A program made the translations under genes and the position numbers. Shown piece after piece: positions 1-6,752 of a stretch of DNA of 7,703 nt. The notes under the pieces are model-generated. The model did no database searches and was not told the origin of the DNA. It was given only the letters and a program-made list of their open reading frames with translations. The DNA is taken from assembly GCA_937877295.1 (NCBI GenBank), contig CALFIV010000234.1, positions 1-7,703 on the forward strand. The letters are read 5' to 3'. The first letter of the stretch is position 1, and each line of letters starts with the position of its first letter. Source of the DNA: an uncultured Clostridia bacterium. Lineage in GTDB: Bacteria > Bacillota_A > Clostridia > Christensenellales > CAG-138.

Positions 1-528
1 GATGAATATCTGGATGTGATTGATCCCTATTACTCACTTGTGGGCTATTTCAACAGTATTCGCGAGCTTGGCGGTGCTGTGCGTCTTCTCCAGGACGACA
101 TTCCGAAGAGAATATATCGTATCAAGAATAAGTACGGCTTGGATAAGCAGCGGTATCTGAACCACAACGTGGAGATAACTTCCCGTATGTCATCGTACAA
201 GATTCCGGAAAAGCTGAATCAGCTTGAAACGACTTGTGCTTCAAAAGACTGTCTGGATACGGCTATCGCCACAAACATGATTGCTGTTGGTATGGACGTT
301 GACCGCCTTGGACTGATGGTTGTGACAGGTCAGCCGAAACAGAACTCGGAATATATCCAGGCAACAAGCCGTATCGGTCGTGCGTTTCCTGGACTTGTGG
401 TTACGCTCTACAATGCGTACCGTCCTCGTGACTTATCGCACTATGAGAATTTTACAGGCTATCATTCGCAGCTTTATCGTTTTGTTGAAGGAACAACGGC
501 AACACCGTTCTCCGTGATCATATTGTGA
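1..528 (+). CDS. drmA: DISARM DrmA-like helicase, C-terminal fragment (5' end outside window, 3' end truncated)
   Basis: The frame is open from base 1, so the gene begins upstream of the window. What is visible is the second RecA-like lobe of a superfamily 2 helicase: the motif V region DTAIATNMIAVGMDV (256-300), then motif VI QATSRIGR (358-381), then PGLVVTLYN and RPRDLSHYENF (388-453), and YRFVEGTTATPFS (475-513). From memory of the family, this string of motifs is characteristic of DrmA, the helicase of the DISARM anti-phage system, which works with DrmB (DUF1998), DrmC and a methyltransferase. After TPFS, DrmA proteins normally continue for a substantial C-terminal region. Here only VIIL and a TGA follow, and no drmB comes next. 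The bases past 513 instead read well as a lipoprotein gene on the other strand. Arginine codons are mostly CGT, unlike the CGC/CGG-rich genes to the right, which hints at a foreign origin. An orphan DrmA-like helicase outside DISARM is the main alternative. Confidence 0.75.
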   Translation, partial: DEYLDVIDPYYSLVGYFNSIRELGGAVRLLQDDIPKRIYRIKNKYGLDKQRYLNHNVEITSRMSSYKIPEKLNQLETTCASKDCLDTAIATNMIAVGMDVDRLGLMVVTGQPKQNSEYIQATSRIGRAFPGLVVTLYNAYRPRDLSHYENFTGYHSQLYRFVEGTTATPFSVIIL

Positions 529-671
529 TATGCGTTCGGCACGGAATCTGCGTGATAGGGCTCAACCGGCACAAGCGCTTCCTCCGTTTTGGATATGACG
601 GTGTCCTGCTCCGGCGTCGGTACGCACGCGAGAAGCACGAGGGAGAGCAAAAGAATCAAAATCCGTTTCAT
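474..671 (-). pseudogene. Truncated lipoprotein, paralogue of the adjacent lipoprotein (only the 5' part remains)
   Basis: The start ATG (669-671) lies behind AGGAG with a 5-nt gap. The product opens with a short signal peptide and a lipobox, L13-L14-A15-Cys16, followed by VPTPEQDTVI. This start closely matches those of the two larger lipoproteins in the window (Cys16-VPTPDEEVV and Cys19-QPTPEVEPV), so it is a third member of the family. Real lipoprotein sequence extends to about position 519. The remaining residues, to a stop at 474-476, are read from the antisense of the helicase gene. The frame is therefore 65 codons where the relatives have over 400. It starts 11 bases after the stop of the upstream lipoprotein gene, so it was the last gene of that operon. 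It is probably non-functional, since only a lipid-anchored stub could be made. Confidence 0.75.
505..525. other. Junction between helicase gene and lipoprotein gene
   Basis: Helicase family similarity on the plus strand holds to the Ser codon at 511-513. Lipoprotein-like sequence on the minus strand is convincing only from about 519 rightward. The two genes face each other and both are broken within this interval. I see no integrase, transposase, terminal inverted repeat or duplicated target at the join. Island boundary, deletion/inversion scar and assembly chimera remain possible. Confidence 0.6.
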
Positions 672-682
672 ACAGGCTCCTT

Positions 683-1948
683 TCAGTTCGGTAAGATTTT
701 GCCGGTGCTTGCGTCAACGGAAACATGCACGATATCGGTGCGAAAACCGTATTGCTCGACCGTGCCGAACTCCGGCGTTTGCACACGCTCGCCGCCGTAG
801 AAGTTCCAGACCGGGATCAGCTTCATGACGTCGCCGTGGTCACGCCACATTACAACCGCGTATTCGAGCACGATCCGATCCACATAGACCTCAATATCGA
901 CGGGAACGGCATCCTCGCAATCACGCCATGCGTATTGGTTTTTCAATTGCTGTTTTGCGTTGGAAAGGATCCGGTCAAACGGGAGAAGGCTGACGTCCGT
1001 TCTTGGCAGATCCTGCGCCTTGCCGGGATCATGCCATGTCACCTGCGAGACGCCCTCCGCATCGATCTCCACGGTCAGCGTATCGGCGTGCCAGTCGTTT
1101 GCAACGAGCATCGAATCGTCGCGGCCCAGCACGTGCCGGTCCGCCGCTGCGGTGCCGTTCACTGCCGGGCGGAAGGTCATGCAATACGATTCCGCGGTCG
1201 CCGTTTCGTTCCATCGGTGATCGGTCTTGCACAGCGCAAGCTGCGGCGCGAGCTTTTCGACCAGCGCAATCGCGGTCTCTTCCGCCTGATTCTGATCCAG
1301 AGAGGACGGAGGGACGGTCTCAAAATGGAAATCGTACCGCGGATAGGTGCGTTCGGGGTCGCGCAGCGACAGCAGATTCTTGCTGCAGTACAGCTCAAAA
1401 GTGTGACCGTCAAGCTCGGTAATTGCATGAAACATCGACATGCCGCCGATCTCGCTCAGCTTGCGCTCGATCAGTTCCCGACTCGGGGATCCTTCCGGCG
1501 CGTCCTGATACTCATCCTGTAGATCCTTGATCTCCTCCTGCGCAGAGCGGTAATCATCGCTGTCGGGATCGGTCTGCTCCATCGTTCGCACGCAGTCCTC
1601 CATTTCAGCCTTGATGACGTCTTTGGTGCGTTCAGGGTAGCTGTAGACCGGCGCGTCGCCGATCAGCAACGTCAGAAATGCGTTCAGCTCGCGATCGGAA
1701 AAGAAGTTCTTTTCATATGCGATCTCCCGGAACGGCGCGGCTGCCGAGGCCGTAACCTTAGCATCGATCACGACGCGGTTGTGTGGCTCGTCCAAAATCA
1801 CCTCGTGCACCGCATCCGGGCATATGTCCAACGCCTGCGGCGTGTCGGTTCTGCCGGTTTGCGCATCGCCGAACACAACCTCCTCGTCCGGCGTCGGCAC
1901 GCAGGCAAGCAAAAGCAGGCAAAAAAGCAGGATTGAGATTCGTTTCAT
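683..1948 (-). CDS. Predicted lipoprotein, 421 aa (DUF6034-like, function unknown)
   Basis: The chosen start is the ATG at 1946-1948, preceded by AAAGGAG at a suitable distance. It places a compact signal peptide and lipobox (L13-L14-A15-Cys16) at the N-terminus, whereas a longer frame starting at 2008 would bury the signal. The mature protein should be anchored to the outer face of the cell membrane by Cys16. After VPTPDEEVVFGD comes an IDAKV segment and an acidic Glu/Asp-rich stretch likely to be helical. The C-terminal half has alternating beta-type segments such as TLTVEIDAEGVSQVTW and LIPVWNFYGG, and ends DASTGKILPN. These align in order with the 462-aa lipoprotein at 5353-6741 (TDEGIEELWW, LVYLVPAWV, AIDGTYLDW), so the two are paralogues. 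I believe the family is DUF6034, common in gut Clostridia, but this is from memory. No enzymatic motif is visible. The gene lies between the vanZ-like gene (60-nt gap) and the truncated paralogue (11-nt gap). Confidence 0.85.
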   Translation of the reverse strand: MKRISILLFCLLLLACVPTPDEEVVFGDAQTGRTDTPQALDICPDAVHEVILDEPHNRVVIDAKVTASAAAPFREIAYEKNFFSDRELNAFLTLLIGDAPVYSYPERTKDVIKAEMEDCVRTMEQTDPDSDDYRSAQEEIKDLQDEYQDAPEGSPSRELIERKLSEIGGMSMFHAITELDGHTFELYCSKNLLSLRDPERTYPRYDFHFETVPPSSLDQNQAEETAIALVEKLAPQLALCKTDHRWNETATAESYCMTFRPAVNGTAAADRHVLGRDDSMLVANDWHADTLTVEIDAEGVSQVTWHDPGKAQDLPRTDVSLLPFDRILSNAKQQLKNQYAWRDCEDAVPVDIEVYVDRIVLEYAVVMWRDHGDVMKLIPVWNFYGGERVQTPEFGTVEQYGFRTDIVHVSVDASTGKILPN

Positions 1949-2008
1949 GGGGTTCTCCTTTCCGGGGTCTCTGTCGATTAGACGGAGGAAAGGGAGAAAT
2001 TGTTGCAA

Positions 2009-2686
2009 TCAATTTGCGATCGGAAACAGACCGCAGGGGAGCGTCGCATTGATAACGTCGAGCACACTCGGGACAAGCAGGATGAGGAGCATTACGACGA
2101 TCGCGGCGATATGTCCGGCGGTTTTCGCGTGATCGGTAAAGATCGGCTCGAAGAAGCGCGTCCTTTTGAAGATCCATGCGGCGACGGTATAGAGCGCGCG
2201 GCCGAAGACGCCGCCCAAGGTGTTGCAGATGACGTCGTCCATATCGGCGACGCGGCCGATGAAGAACTGCGCGGTCTCGATGCACAGCGACAGGATCAGG
2301 CAAAAGAGTACGGTCTGCCATGCGCCCTTGCGCAGAAATGCGAACACGCACGGAAGCAGCGCACCGAGCGGCATGAACAGGCAGACGTTCCACATGATCT
2401 GACTTGACCACAGCCCGCCGTCGTATTGAAATGCATAGAGGAAGGAATCGCCGGGCAGAATATGCAGCCGTTCGGACAGCGTCAGGGGAATGTTGGTCGA
2501 CGCCCAGAAGAACGTGACCCAGATGAGCGCAAGAAAATACCCGATCAGAACATAGTTCGCAAGATGACGCAGAAACGGATACGGCGCACGGCGGCGATGC
2601 ATGATCAGCGCAAGCGGAGTATAGAGGAGCGCGGCGGCAAGCGCGGTCAGAGGCAGCATGCCGATCGCGGTAAACAGATATGTCAT
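2009..2686 (-). CDS. VanZ-like family membrane protein, 225 aa
   Basis: The start ATG at 2684-2686 follows GGAAGG with a 7-nt gap. Upstream in-frame ATGs at 2725 and 2716 lack such a site and would add a polar tail before the first membrane helix. The core VanZ signature is present: NVCLFMPLG (about residues 100-108), then a helix ending in SLCIETAQFFIGRVADMDDVICNTLGG (about 133-159). The usual family features of an Asn-x4-Pro-Leu-Gly motif, a conserved Glu-x2-Gln in a helix, and an Asp-rich cytoplasmic or loop segment before Asn-Thr-x-Gly-Gly are all there. Five or six membrane helices are likely, the last near residues 190-210. VanZ of Tn1546 gives low-level teicoplanin resistance, but most chromosomal members are of unknown role. 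It is the first gene of a minus-strand group with two lipoproteins. I could not pick a convincing promoter in the divergent region upstream. Confidence 0.9.
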   Translation of the reverse strand: MTYLFTAIGMLPLTALAAALLYTPLALIMHRRRAPYPFLRHLANYVLIGYFLALIWVTFFWASTNIPLTLSERLHILPGDSFLYAFQYDGGLWSSQIMWNVCLFMPLGALLPCVFAFLRKGAWQTVLFCLILSLCIETAQFFIGRVADMDDVICNTLGGVFGRALYTVAAWIFKRTRFFEPIFTDHAKTAGHIAAIVVMLLILLVPSVLDVINATLPCGLFPIAN

Positions 2687-2774
2687 ACAAACACCTTCCG
2701 ACTTTGATAGACACATTTTTACCATGCAAATGCGGACAAATTGTCACAAAACAAAGAATAAGATGTAAGCAACT

Positions 2775-2797
2775 TGTAAACGGTGACCCTGTTTACA
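2775..2797. promoter_or_regulatory. Inverted repeat, candidate operator over the -35 region
   Basis: TGTAAAC (2775-2781) and GTTTACA (2791-2797) are perfect reverse complements separated by 9 bases. The right arm contains the TTTACA used as the -35 element of the phosphodiester-glycosidase promoter, so a dimeric regulator bound here would block it. The site also lies in the gap shared with the divergent vanZ-like gene. The regulator is unknown and no regulator gene is in the window. Confidence 0.5.
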
Positions 2798-2820
2798 TTT
2801 CGGCCGATCTGTGTTACACT
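2792..2820 (+). promoter_or_regulatory. Sigma-A type promoter of the phosphodiester glycosidase-traX operon
   Basis: TTTACA (2792-2797) and TACACT (2815-2820) are separated by exactly 17 bases, giving 5/6 and 4/6 matches to the consensus. Transcription would start near 2827, immediately before the most likely ATG at 2828. Confidence 0.6.
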
Positions 2821-2827
2821 TTGCCGT

Positions 2828-3895
2828 ATGAAACGAATGATGTCGAAAAAGATAGGATGGCTCGGATTGCTGCTTGCGGCAATCTGCCTGTTATGCGGCT
2901 GTTTGAACGCACAGGCAACCGATGTTCCGCCGGACGCTGCGCCCGAAGAAACGCAGGAAGCGATCGAGGTGGAGATCGTTCCAAATACGCTTGCGCCCGT
3001 GACGCCGCAGCCGACGCCGACCGCAACGCCGGTTCCTACGCCTACGCCCACGCCTGAACCGACGGAAGTTCCGACGCCCGAACCGACGCCGCTGGATCTC
3101 GGCCTGCTGGATGTTTCGCACGCCGATCTCTTTTCGTTCGATTCGGTCGTCGACACGGAGGATACCTATCGCGACGCAACGCGCAGCATCACGCTGACCA
3201 AGTATTCGGACAGTACGCGAACCGGCAGGACGCTGACCTATTTCGTAGCGGATATCTGGCTGCAAAACGTGGAGGATCTCATTCGTGTGCAGGCAAAGGA
3301 GACGCGGCTGGACGGCGATAAAATCGGCATGACCGATCTGGCGCAGCGGGAACACACGATCCTTGCCATGTCGGGGGATCATTGCGATACGGGCGACAAG
3401 ATCTACAGCGTGATCAACGGCGAGGTGGTTTATAACAGCAAGAAATTCAAATGGGATCTGTGCGTGCTGTATCGGGACGGCACGATGGCAACCTACGCAC
3501 CGGACGAGATCAACATCGATTTTATCGAAGCCCGCGAACCGTGGATTACGTGGAATTTCGGACCAAGCCTCTTGGATCGGAACGGCCAGCCGAAACAGAA
3601 ATTCAATCAGCCGGACAGCATCGGGGATCGCAATCCGCGGGCGGTGATCGGCTATTATGAACCGGGACACTACTGCCTCGTGGTGGTGGACGGACGGCAG
3701 AACGGCTATTCGCAGGGCCTGAATCTGATCGAGCTGTCACAGCTTATATATGAGCTCGGCTGCAAGGTCGCATACAATCTCGACGGCGGCATCTCGGCGC
3801 AGATGACATGGCATGGCGAGATGGTCAATCATCAGGAAAAGAAGCGTTCGATCTGCGACATCGTTTGCATTCCGTATCCGCAGCCGGAGGAATGA
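2828..3895 (+). CDS. Phosphodiester glycosidase (NAGPA-domain) lipoprotein, 355 aa
   Basis: The N-terminus has a basic start, a hydrophobic stretch and a lipobox (L22-C23-G24-Cys25), so the protein is an exported lipoprotein. Residues about 56-88 are a Pro/Thr-rich linker, likely flexible and holding the domain away from the membrane. The catalytic domain follows. Near its end, NPRAVIGYY (from about 269), VVVDGRQNGYSQGLNL (from about 285) and NLDGGISAQM (317-326) are the hallmark motifs of the NAGPA family (PF09992), named after the mammalian N-acetylglucosamine-1-phosphodiester alpha-N-acetylglucosaminidase. Bacterial members act on sugar phosphodiesters in exopolysaccharide or cell-wall glycopolymers. 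The actual substrate here is unknown. No clear Shine-Dalgarno site precedes 2828, nor the nearby in-frame ATGs at 2837 and 2840. The predicted promoter would give a leaderless transcript. A longer frame from 2783 would overlap the promoter and is rejected. The traX-like gene follows after 16 bases. Confidence 0.88.
   Translation: MKRMMSKKIGWLGLLLAAICLLCGCLNAQATDVPPDAAPEETQEAIEVEIVPNTLAPVTPQPTPTATPVPTPTPTPEPTEVPTPEPTPLDLGLLDVSHADLFSFDSVVDTEDTYRDATRSITLTKYSDSTRTGRTLTYFVADIWLQNVEDLIRVQAKETRLDGDKIGMTDLAQREHTILAMSGDHCDTGDKIYSVINGEVVYNSKKFKWDLCVLYRDGTMATYAPDEINIDFIEAREPWITWNFGPSLLDRNGQPKQKFNQPDSIGDRNPRAVIGYYEPGHYCLVVVDGRQNGYSQGLNLIELSQLIYELGCKVAYNLDGGISAQMTWHGEMVNHQEKKRSICDIVCIPYPQPEE
2993..3091 (+). 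repeat. Low-complexity repeat encoding a Pro/Thr linker
   Basis: The DNA is a run of near-identical codon pairs for Thr-Pro and Glu-Pro (ccgacgcc and cctacgccc variants) inside the glycosidase gene, encoding about residues 56-88. Such tracts can change length by slippage without breaking the frame when the unit is a multiple of three. It also produces a Gly/Val-rich antisense frame that is not a gene. Confidence 0.75.
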
Positions 3896-3911
3896 GCATC
3901 GGGAGGAATCT

Positions 3912-4664
3912 ATGGAAAAGAAACCGCAAAAAGGCCTGACCGGCAACGCATTGAAGCTGATCGCGATCGCAGCGATGACGCTCGACCATGTGCTCTGGAT
4001 TTTATATCCGGGGTATCAGACGATGCCGTGGCTCTTGGCACTGCATGCGATCGGACGGATTACCGCACCGATCATGTGGTTCTTCATCGCGGAGGGCTAC
4101 GTCCACACGCACAACTTCAAAAAGTACGCGCTGCGGCTGTTCCTGTTCGCGTTCCTTTCCCATTTTGCCTATTGCTTTGCGTTCGGCATCTCGTTTTTGC
4201 CGTTTGTAAAGAGTGTGTTCAATCAGACAAGCGTCATCTGGTCGCTCGCGTGGGGACTGGTTACGATCAGGCTCTTTGATTCCGAACTCAAACCGTGGCT
4301 CAAGTTCGTCCTGCTCGTGCCGATCCTTGCGATTTCGTTCCCGTCAGACTGGAGCTGCATCGCGGTCATGGCGATCCTGTATCATTGGGCAAAGCGCGAG
4401 TCCTTTGCAAAGCGCATGCTCTGGATGATGATCTGGACCGCGATGTATGCCGTTGTGTATTTCTTCTGCATCGATCAGGCATACGGCGTACTGCAGCTGT
4501 GCACAGCGCTGTCGATCCCGCTTCTGCGGCTCTATAACGGGCAGCGCGGAAGCTGGAAGGGCATGAAATGGCTCTTTTATCTCTACTATCCCGCGCACCT
4601 GGTGCTGGTCGGCATTTTGCGCCTGCTCCTTTTGGGCAATGTCGGGGTCATGATCGGCGGGTGA
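3912..4664 (+). CDS. TraX family integral membrane protein, 250 aa
   Basis: The start ATG (3912) lies 5 bases after GGGAGG. An earlier in-frame ATG at 3813 falls inside the previous gene and adds only Arg-rich shadow sequence. The protein opens with GLTGNALKLIAIAAMTLDH (residues 8-26), followed by an IGRITAPIMWFFIAEGYVHT segment and FKKYALRLFLFAFLSH. This order and wording match the TraX family (PF05857). The namesake TraX of the F plasmid is a membrane protein needed for N-acetylation of F pilin. Chromosomal relatives in Firmicutes are thought to be membrane acyltransferases of unknown substrate. About eight hydrophobic segments are visible across the length, which is normal for the family. 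It is the second gene of an operon with the secreted phosphodiester glycosidase and ends just before a strong terminator, so a role in modifying a surface glycopolymer or protein is a reasonable guess. No conjugation genes are nearby. Confidence 0.87.
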   Translation: MEKKPQKGLTGNALKLIAIAAMTLDHVLWILYPGYQTMPWLLALHAIGRITAPIMWFFIAEGYVHTHNFKKYALRLFLFAFLSHFAYCFAFGISFLPFVKSVFNQTSVIWSLAWGLVTIRLFDSELKPWLKFVLLVPILAISFPSDWSCIAVMAILYHWAKRESFAKRMLWMMIWTAMYAVVYFFCIDQAYGVLQLCTALSIPLLRLYNGQRGSWKGMKWLFYLYYPAHLVLVGILRLLLLGNVGVMIGG

Positions 4665-4694
4665 TTCAACTGCGGGCTGGATCGGTTCACAAAC

Positions 4695-4721
4695 GGCGCG
4701 CTGTTTCCGGCGCGCCTTTTT
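4695..4721 (+). terminator. Intrinsic terminator of the glycosidase-traX operon
   Basis: A perfect 7-bp GC stem, GGCGCGC (4695-4701) with GCGCGCC (4710-4716), encloses an 8-base loop and is followed directly by five T (4717-4721). It starts 30 bases after the traX stop codon. Confidence 0.9.
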
Positions 4722-4779
4722 GATATCCGGCGAATAGAACAGCAAACCAACATAACGATTAAAAATGATCGGAATATGG

Positions 4780-4808
4780 TTGACTTTCAATGCCGTATTG
4801 GTTATAAT
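4780..4808 (+). promoter_or_regulatory. Strong sigma-A type promoter of the secreted protein-lipoprotein operon
   Basis: TTGACT (4780-4785) and TATAAT (4803-4808) are spaced by exactly 17 bases, one mismatch short of full consensus. Transcription should start near 4815, leaving a leader of about 63 bases before the ATG at 4878. Confidence 0.85.
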
Positions 4809-4877
4809 ATAGACAGATATATCCAAGTTGGTTTACGGATGCGCAGTCGAAGCCGGAGAAAGAAAGGAGAAAGATTT

Positions 4878-5333
4878 ATGAAATAACGAATCATTGTACT
4901 GCTGGCAGTTTTGATGATGACAATAACAATTTGGGCGGACGCGGCAACGACGGCGTTGGGCTACAACGCCGGATCTCAGACATTGGTACAGCACGAATTT
5001 ACAACTGGCGCAATTTCGAAGCCTTCCGGTCATACGACATGGAATACGATGAAGGATACACCATCTGTTATTCAATATGTAAATAATGACGATCCGAACG
5101 ATCTTCGATACTCTTATCATTTGATAAAGTTTTTGAATCAAGGCGGATTATCCTACAGTGGATCGGCGTATCATCAGGCATATACGGGCAGCGGATATAC
5201 CATCAGCGGCAGTGAGATTCTTCACAATACTATATATTCGACAACCGTGCATGCAATTATAAAAAATCGGTATTCCGACGACCCGTCTATGAATTACGGC
5301 ATGCGTACAGCGGGCAATATCACTGCAAACTGA
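4878..5333 (+). pseudogene. Small secreted protein gene with an in-frame TAA as its third codon
   Basis: A good ribosome binding site (AGGAG, 4865-4869) sits 8 bases before ATG at 4878. The reading is ATG AAA TAA, after which the same frame stays open to TGA at 5331-5333. Read through the stop, the N-terminus is a textbook signal peptide: Met-Lys, then RIIVLLAVLMMTITIW, then an Ala-Asp-Ala cleavage site. One base change (AAA to TAA would be typical after Met-Lys) explains the stop. The mature part is about 128 residues, rich in Ser, Thr, Tyr, Gly and Asn, with no Cys and no motif I recognise. As the sequence stands, translation could begin only at internal TTG 4911 or ATG 4914/4917, without a proper ribosome binding site and without the basic start of the signal peptide. 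TAA ends other genes here, so codon reassignment is unlikely. The gene shares the 4780 promoter with the lipoprotein 19 bases downstream. A sequencing error is the main alternative. Confidence 0.7.
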
Positions 5334-5352
5334 AAGTCAAGGATGTAAATAG

Positions 5353-6741
5353 ATGAAAAGAATCATAAGCATATGCCTCGCGGTGCTTTGCATGCTTTCG
5401 TTCGCCTGTCAGCCGACGCCGGAGGTGGAACCGGTGCCGAACAAGGGAGACTTTACCCTGGAGCAGCAGATCGAGGAAGCACGCAAGACACCTGCGCCGC
5501 AATCCTCCGCGCAGACGACCGAATCCGAATCGACGGCGGCAACGGCGCCGCAGCCGATCATCATTCCGGACCGTTGGGAAGACAGTATCCAAGCGGGTGG
5601 TTGGAACATTCCGATCGACGCCGAGATCATTGCAGAGCAAAAGGATTCCTATCCGGTCTATATCGTCAAGAAAAAGGTCTTTACGGAAGAGGAATTTGAC
5701 CGGATTGCCAATGCTTTCTTTCATCAAGACGTCATCACCGGCGTTTGCTATGAATCGCTTTGGTGCTGGTACCCAAACGAAGAGGAGTATAAAAAAGCCC
5801 TTGAAAGAGCCGTGATGGCGCACCGCGATGATTGGGCGGACTATTTACTGAACCATAAGGAAGTTATAGAAAGGGAGTATATCCCGGCTGACAGGATCGA
5901 ATGCTTGCTTGATGAAAACGGCGCATACCATACCTACGTGAAGTATATCAACAGCAAAGGCGAGGAGGAGACGGGGTATGCGCTGGTTGAGGAAAACCGA
6001 TTCCAGTGTATGCGCAAAATCAATTGTTCGATTGAACAACCGGCAGGAATCCGTGAAGACTGGGGATACTTTGATTACGAAGAACCGATGCTGCAGAATC
6101 TGCATTCAAGTGTAACCTTGCAGGAGGCGATTGATGTTGCGGAGGACTTCTTTGCACGAGCTGGGATCGAGGGTTTTGTCTATACAAGTGCGGAAGAGGA
6201 CGTATATGCTTCCCATTTCCTTACGGAGATTTACAACACCGGCTTGTGGCTGGAATTCAACAATCCGTTCGGGTATGAAGCGTATCAGACGTCAAGAACG
6301 GATGGCAACGGACCGTTCCAATTCGATTCCATTCAGGTGTCGAGACCGTGGGATTTCCACAATTACATCAAAGTTCTTGTCACCGACGAAGGCATAGAAG
6401 AGTTATGGTGGTCCGGTCCGCTTGACGCAACAGAAACGGTCGATGGCCTTAACATCATGCCGGTGGAGGAAGCGGAGGGCTGCATCAAGCGTCTGCTCAC
6501 CTACGGCTTGCCGCAGCATTACGGCGATATTGCCATGAAGGTCACCAAGCTGCTGCTCGGCAGCGCCATGCAGCCAATGAAGGACAATCAGGATTTGGTT
6601 TATCTGGTGCCTGCATGGGTATGTGAAATAGAGGTATACAACATAAACCCGCGCACCGGCGTAGCGGATGAAACACCGTGCGACACACTGTATTATTCCT
6701 TCAGCGCAATCGACGGCACCTATCTCGATTGGCGTCCATAA
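5353..6741 (+). CDS. Predicted lipoprotein, 462 aa (DUF6034-like, function unknown)
   Basis: The ATG at 5353 is preceded by AAGGA nine bases upstream. The signal peptide ends in LSFA-Cys19; the residues just before the Cys depart somewhat from the ideal lipobox, but QPTPE after the Cys matches the two other lipoproteins here. A Ser/Thr/Pro/Ala-rich linker covers about residues 47-72. The folded part then aligns in order with the 421-aa lipoprotein on the minus strand: IPIDAEIIAE with a following FTEEEFDRIA segment, later TDEGIEELWWSGPLDA, LVYLVPAWVCEIEV, and a closing AIDGTYLDW. An Asp/Glu-rich helical stretch lies between. This suggests an extracytoplasmic protein with repeated beta segments, perhaps like other PepSY-type secreted proteins, although I see no definite PepSY motif. 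The DUF6034 assignment is from memory. It is second in an operon whose first gene appears broken, and ends before the shared terminator at 6753. Confidence 0.85.
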   Translation: MKRIISICLAVLCMLSFACQPTPEVEPVPNKGDFTLEQQIEEARKTPAPQSSAQTTESESTAATAPQPIIIPDRWEDSIQAGGWNIPIDAEIIAEQKDSYPVYIVKKKVFTEEEFDRIANAFFHQDVITGVCYESLWCWYPNEEEYKKALERAVMAHRDDWADYLLNHKEVIEREYIPADRIECLLDENGAYHTYVKYINSKGEEETGYALVEENRFQCMRKINCSIEQPAGIREDWGYFDYEEPMLQNLHSSVTLQEAIDVAEDFFARAGIEGFVYTSAEEDVYASHFLTEIYNTGLWLEFNNPFGYEAYQTSRTDGNGPFQFDSIQVSRPWDFHNYIKVLVTDEGIEELWWSGPLDATETVDGLNIMPVEEAEGCIKRLLTYGLPQHYGDIAMKVTKLLLGSAMQPMKDNQDLVYLVPAWVCEIEVYNINPRTGVADETPCDTLYYSFSAIDGTYLDWRP

Positions 6742-6752
6742 AAGAAGATGAA

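Noticed and set aside
725..1522. 265-aa plus-strand open frame, with further frames at 960-1422 on the same strand
   Set aside because: It lies antisense to the lipoprotein gene, lacks a ribosome binding site, and is rich in Arg, His and Ile in the way of a shadow frame. The minus-strand gene has a signal peptide, lipobox and paralogue.
1758..2747. 329-aa minus-strand open frame
   Set aside because: It overlaps the vanZ-like and lipoprotein genes in another frame, is Arg/Cys-rich, and has no family motifs, while the competing frames carry clear VanZ and lipoprotein features.
2687..2780. Promoter for the vanZ-like gene on the minus strand (GTGACA or TTTACA as -35 candidates)
   Set aside because: No candidate -35 element has a recognisable -10 at 16-18 bases, so no specific site is reported.
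2719..3156. Minus-strand frame with Gly-Val-Gly repeats, resembling an elastin-like or surface repeat protein
   Set aside because: The repeat is only the antisense reading of the Thr-Pro linker DNA, and there is no start signal.
2891..3670. 259-aa minus-strand open frame opposite the phosphodiester glycosidase
   Set aside because: Its composition (Arg, Ile and Asp runs, a long Arg-rich tail opposite the Pro/Thr linker) marks it as antisense of the NAGPA gene.
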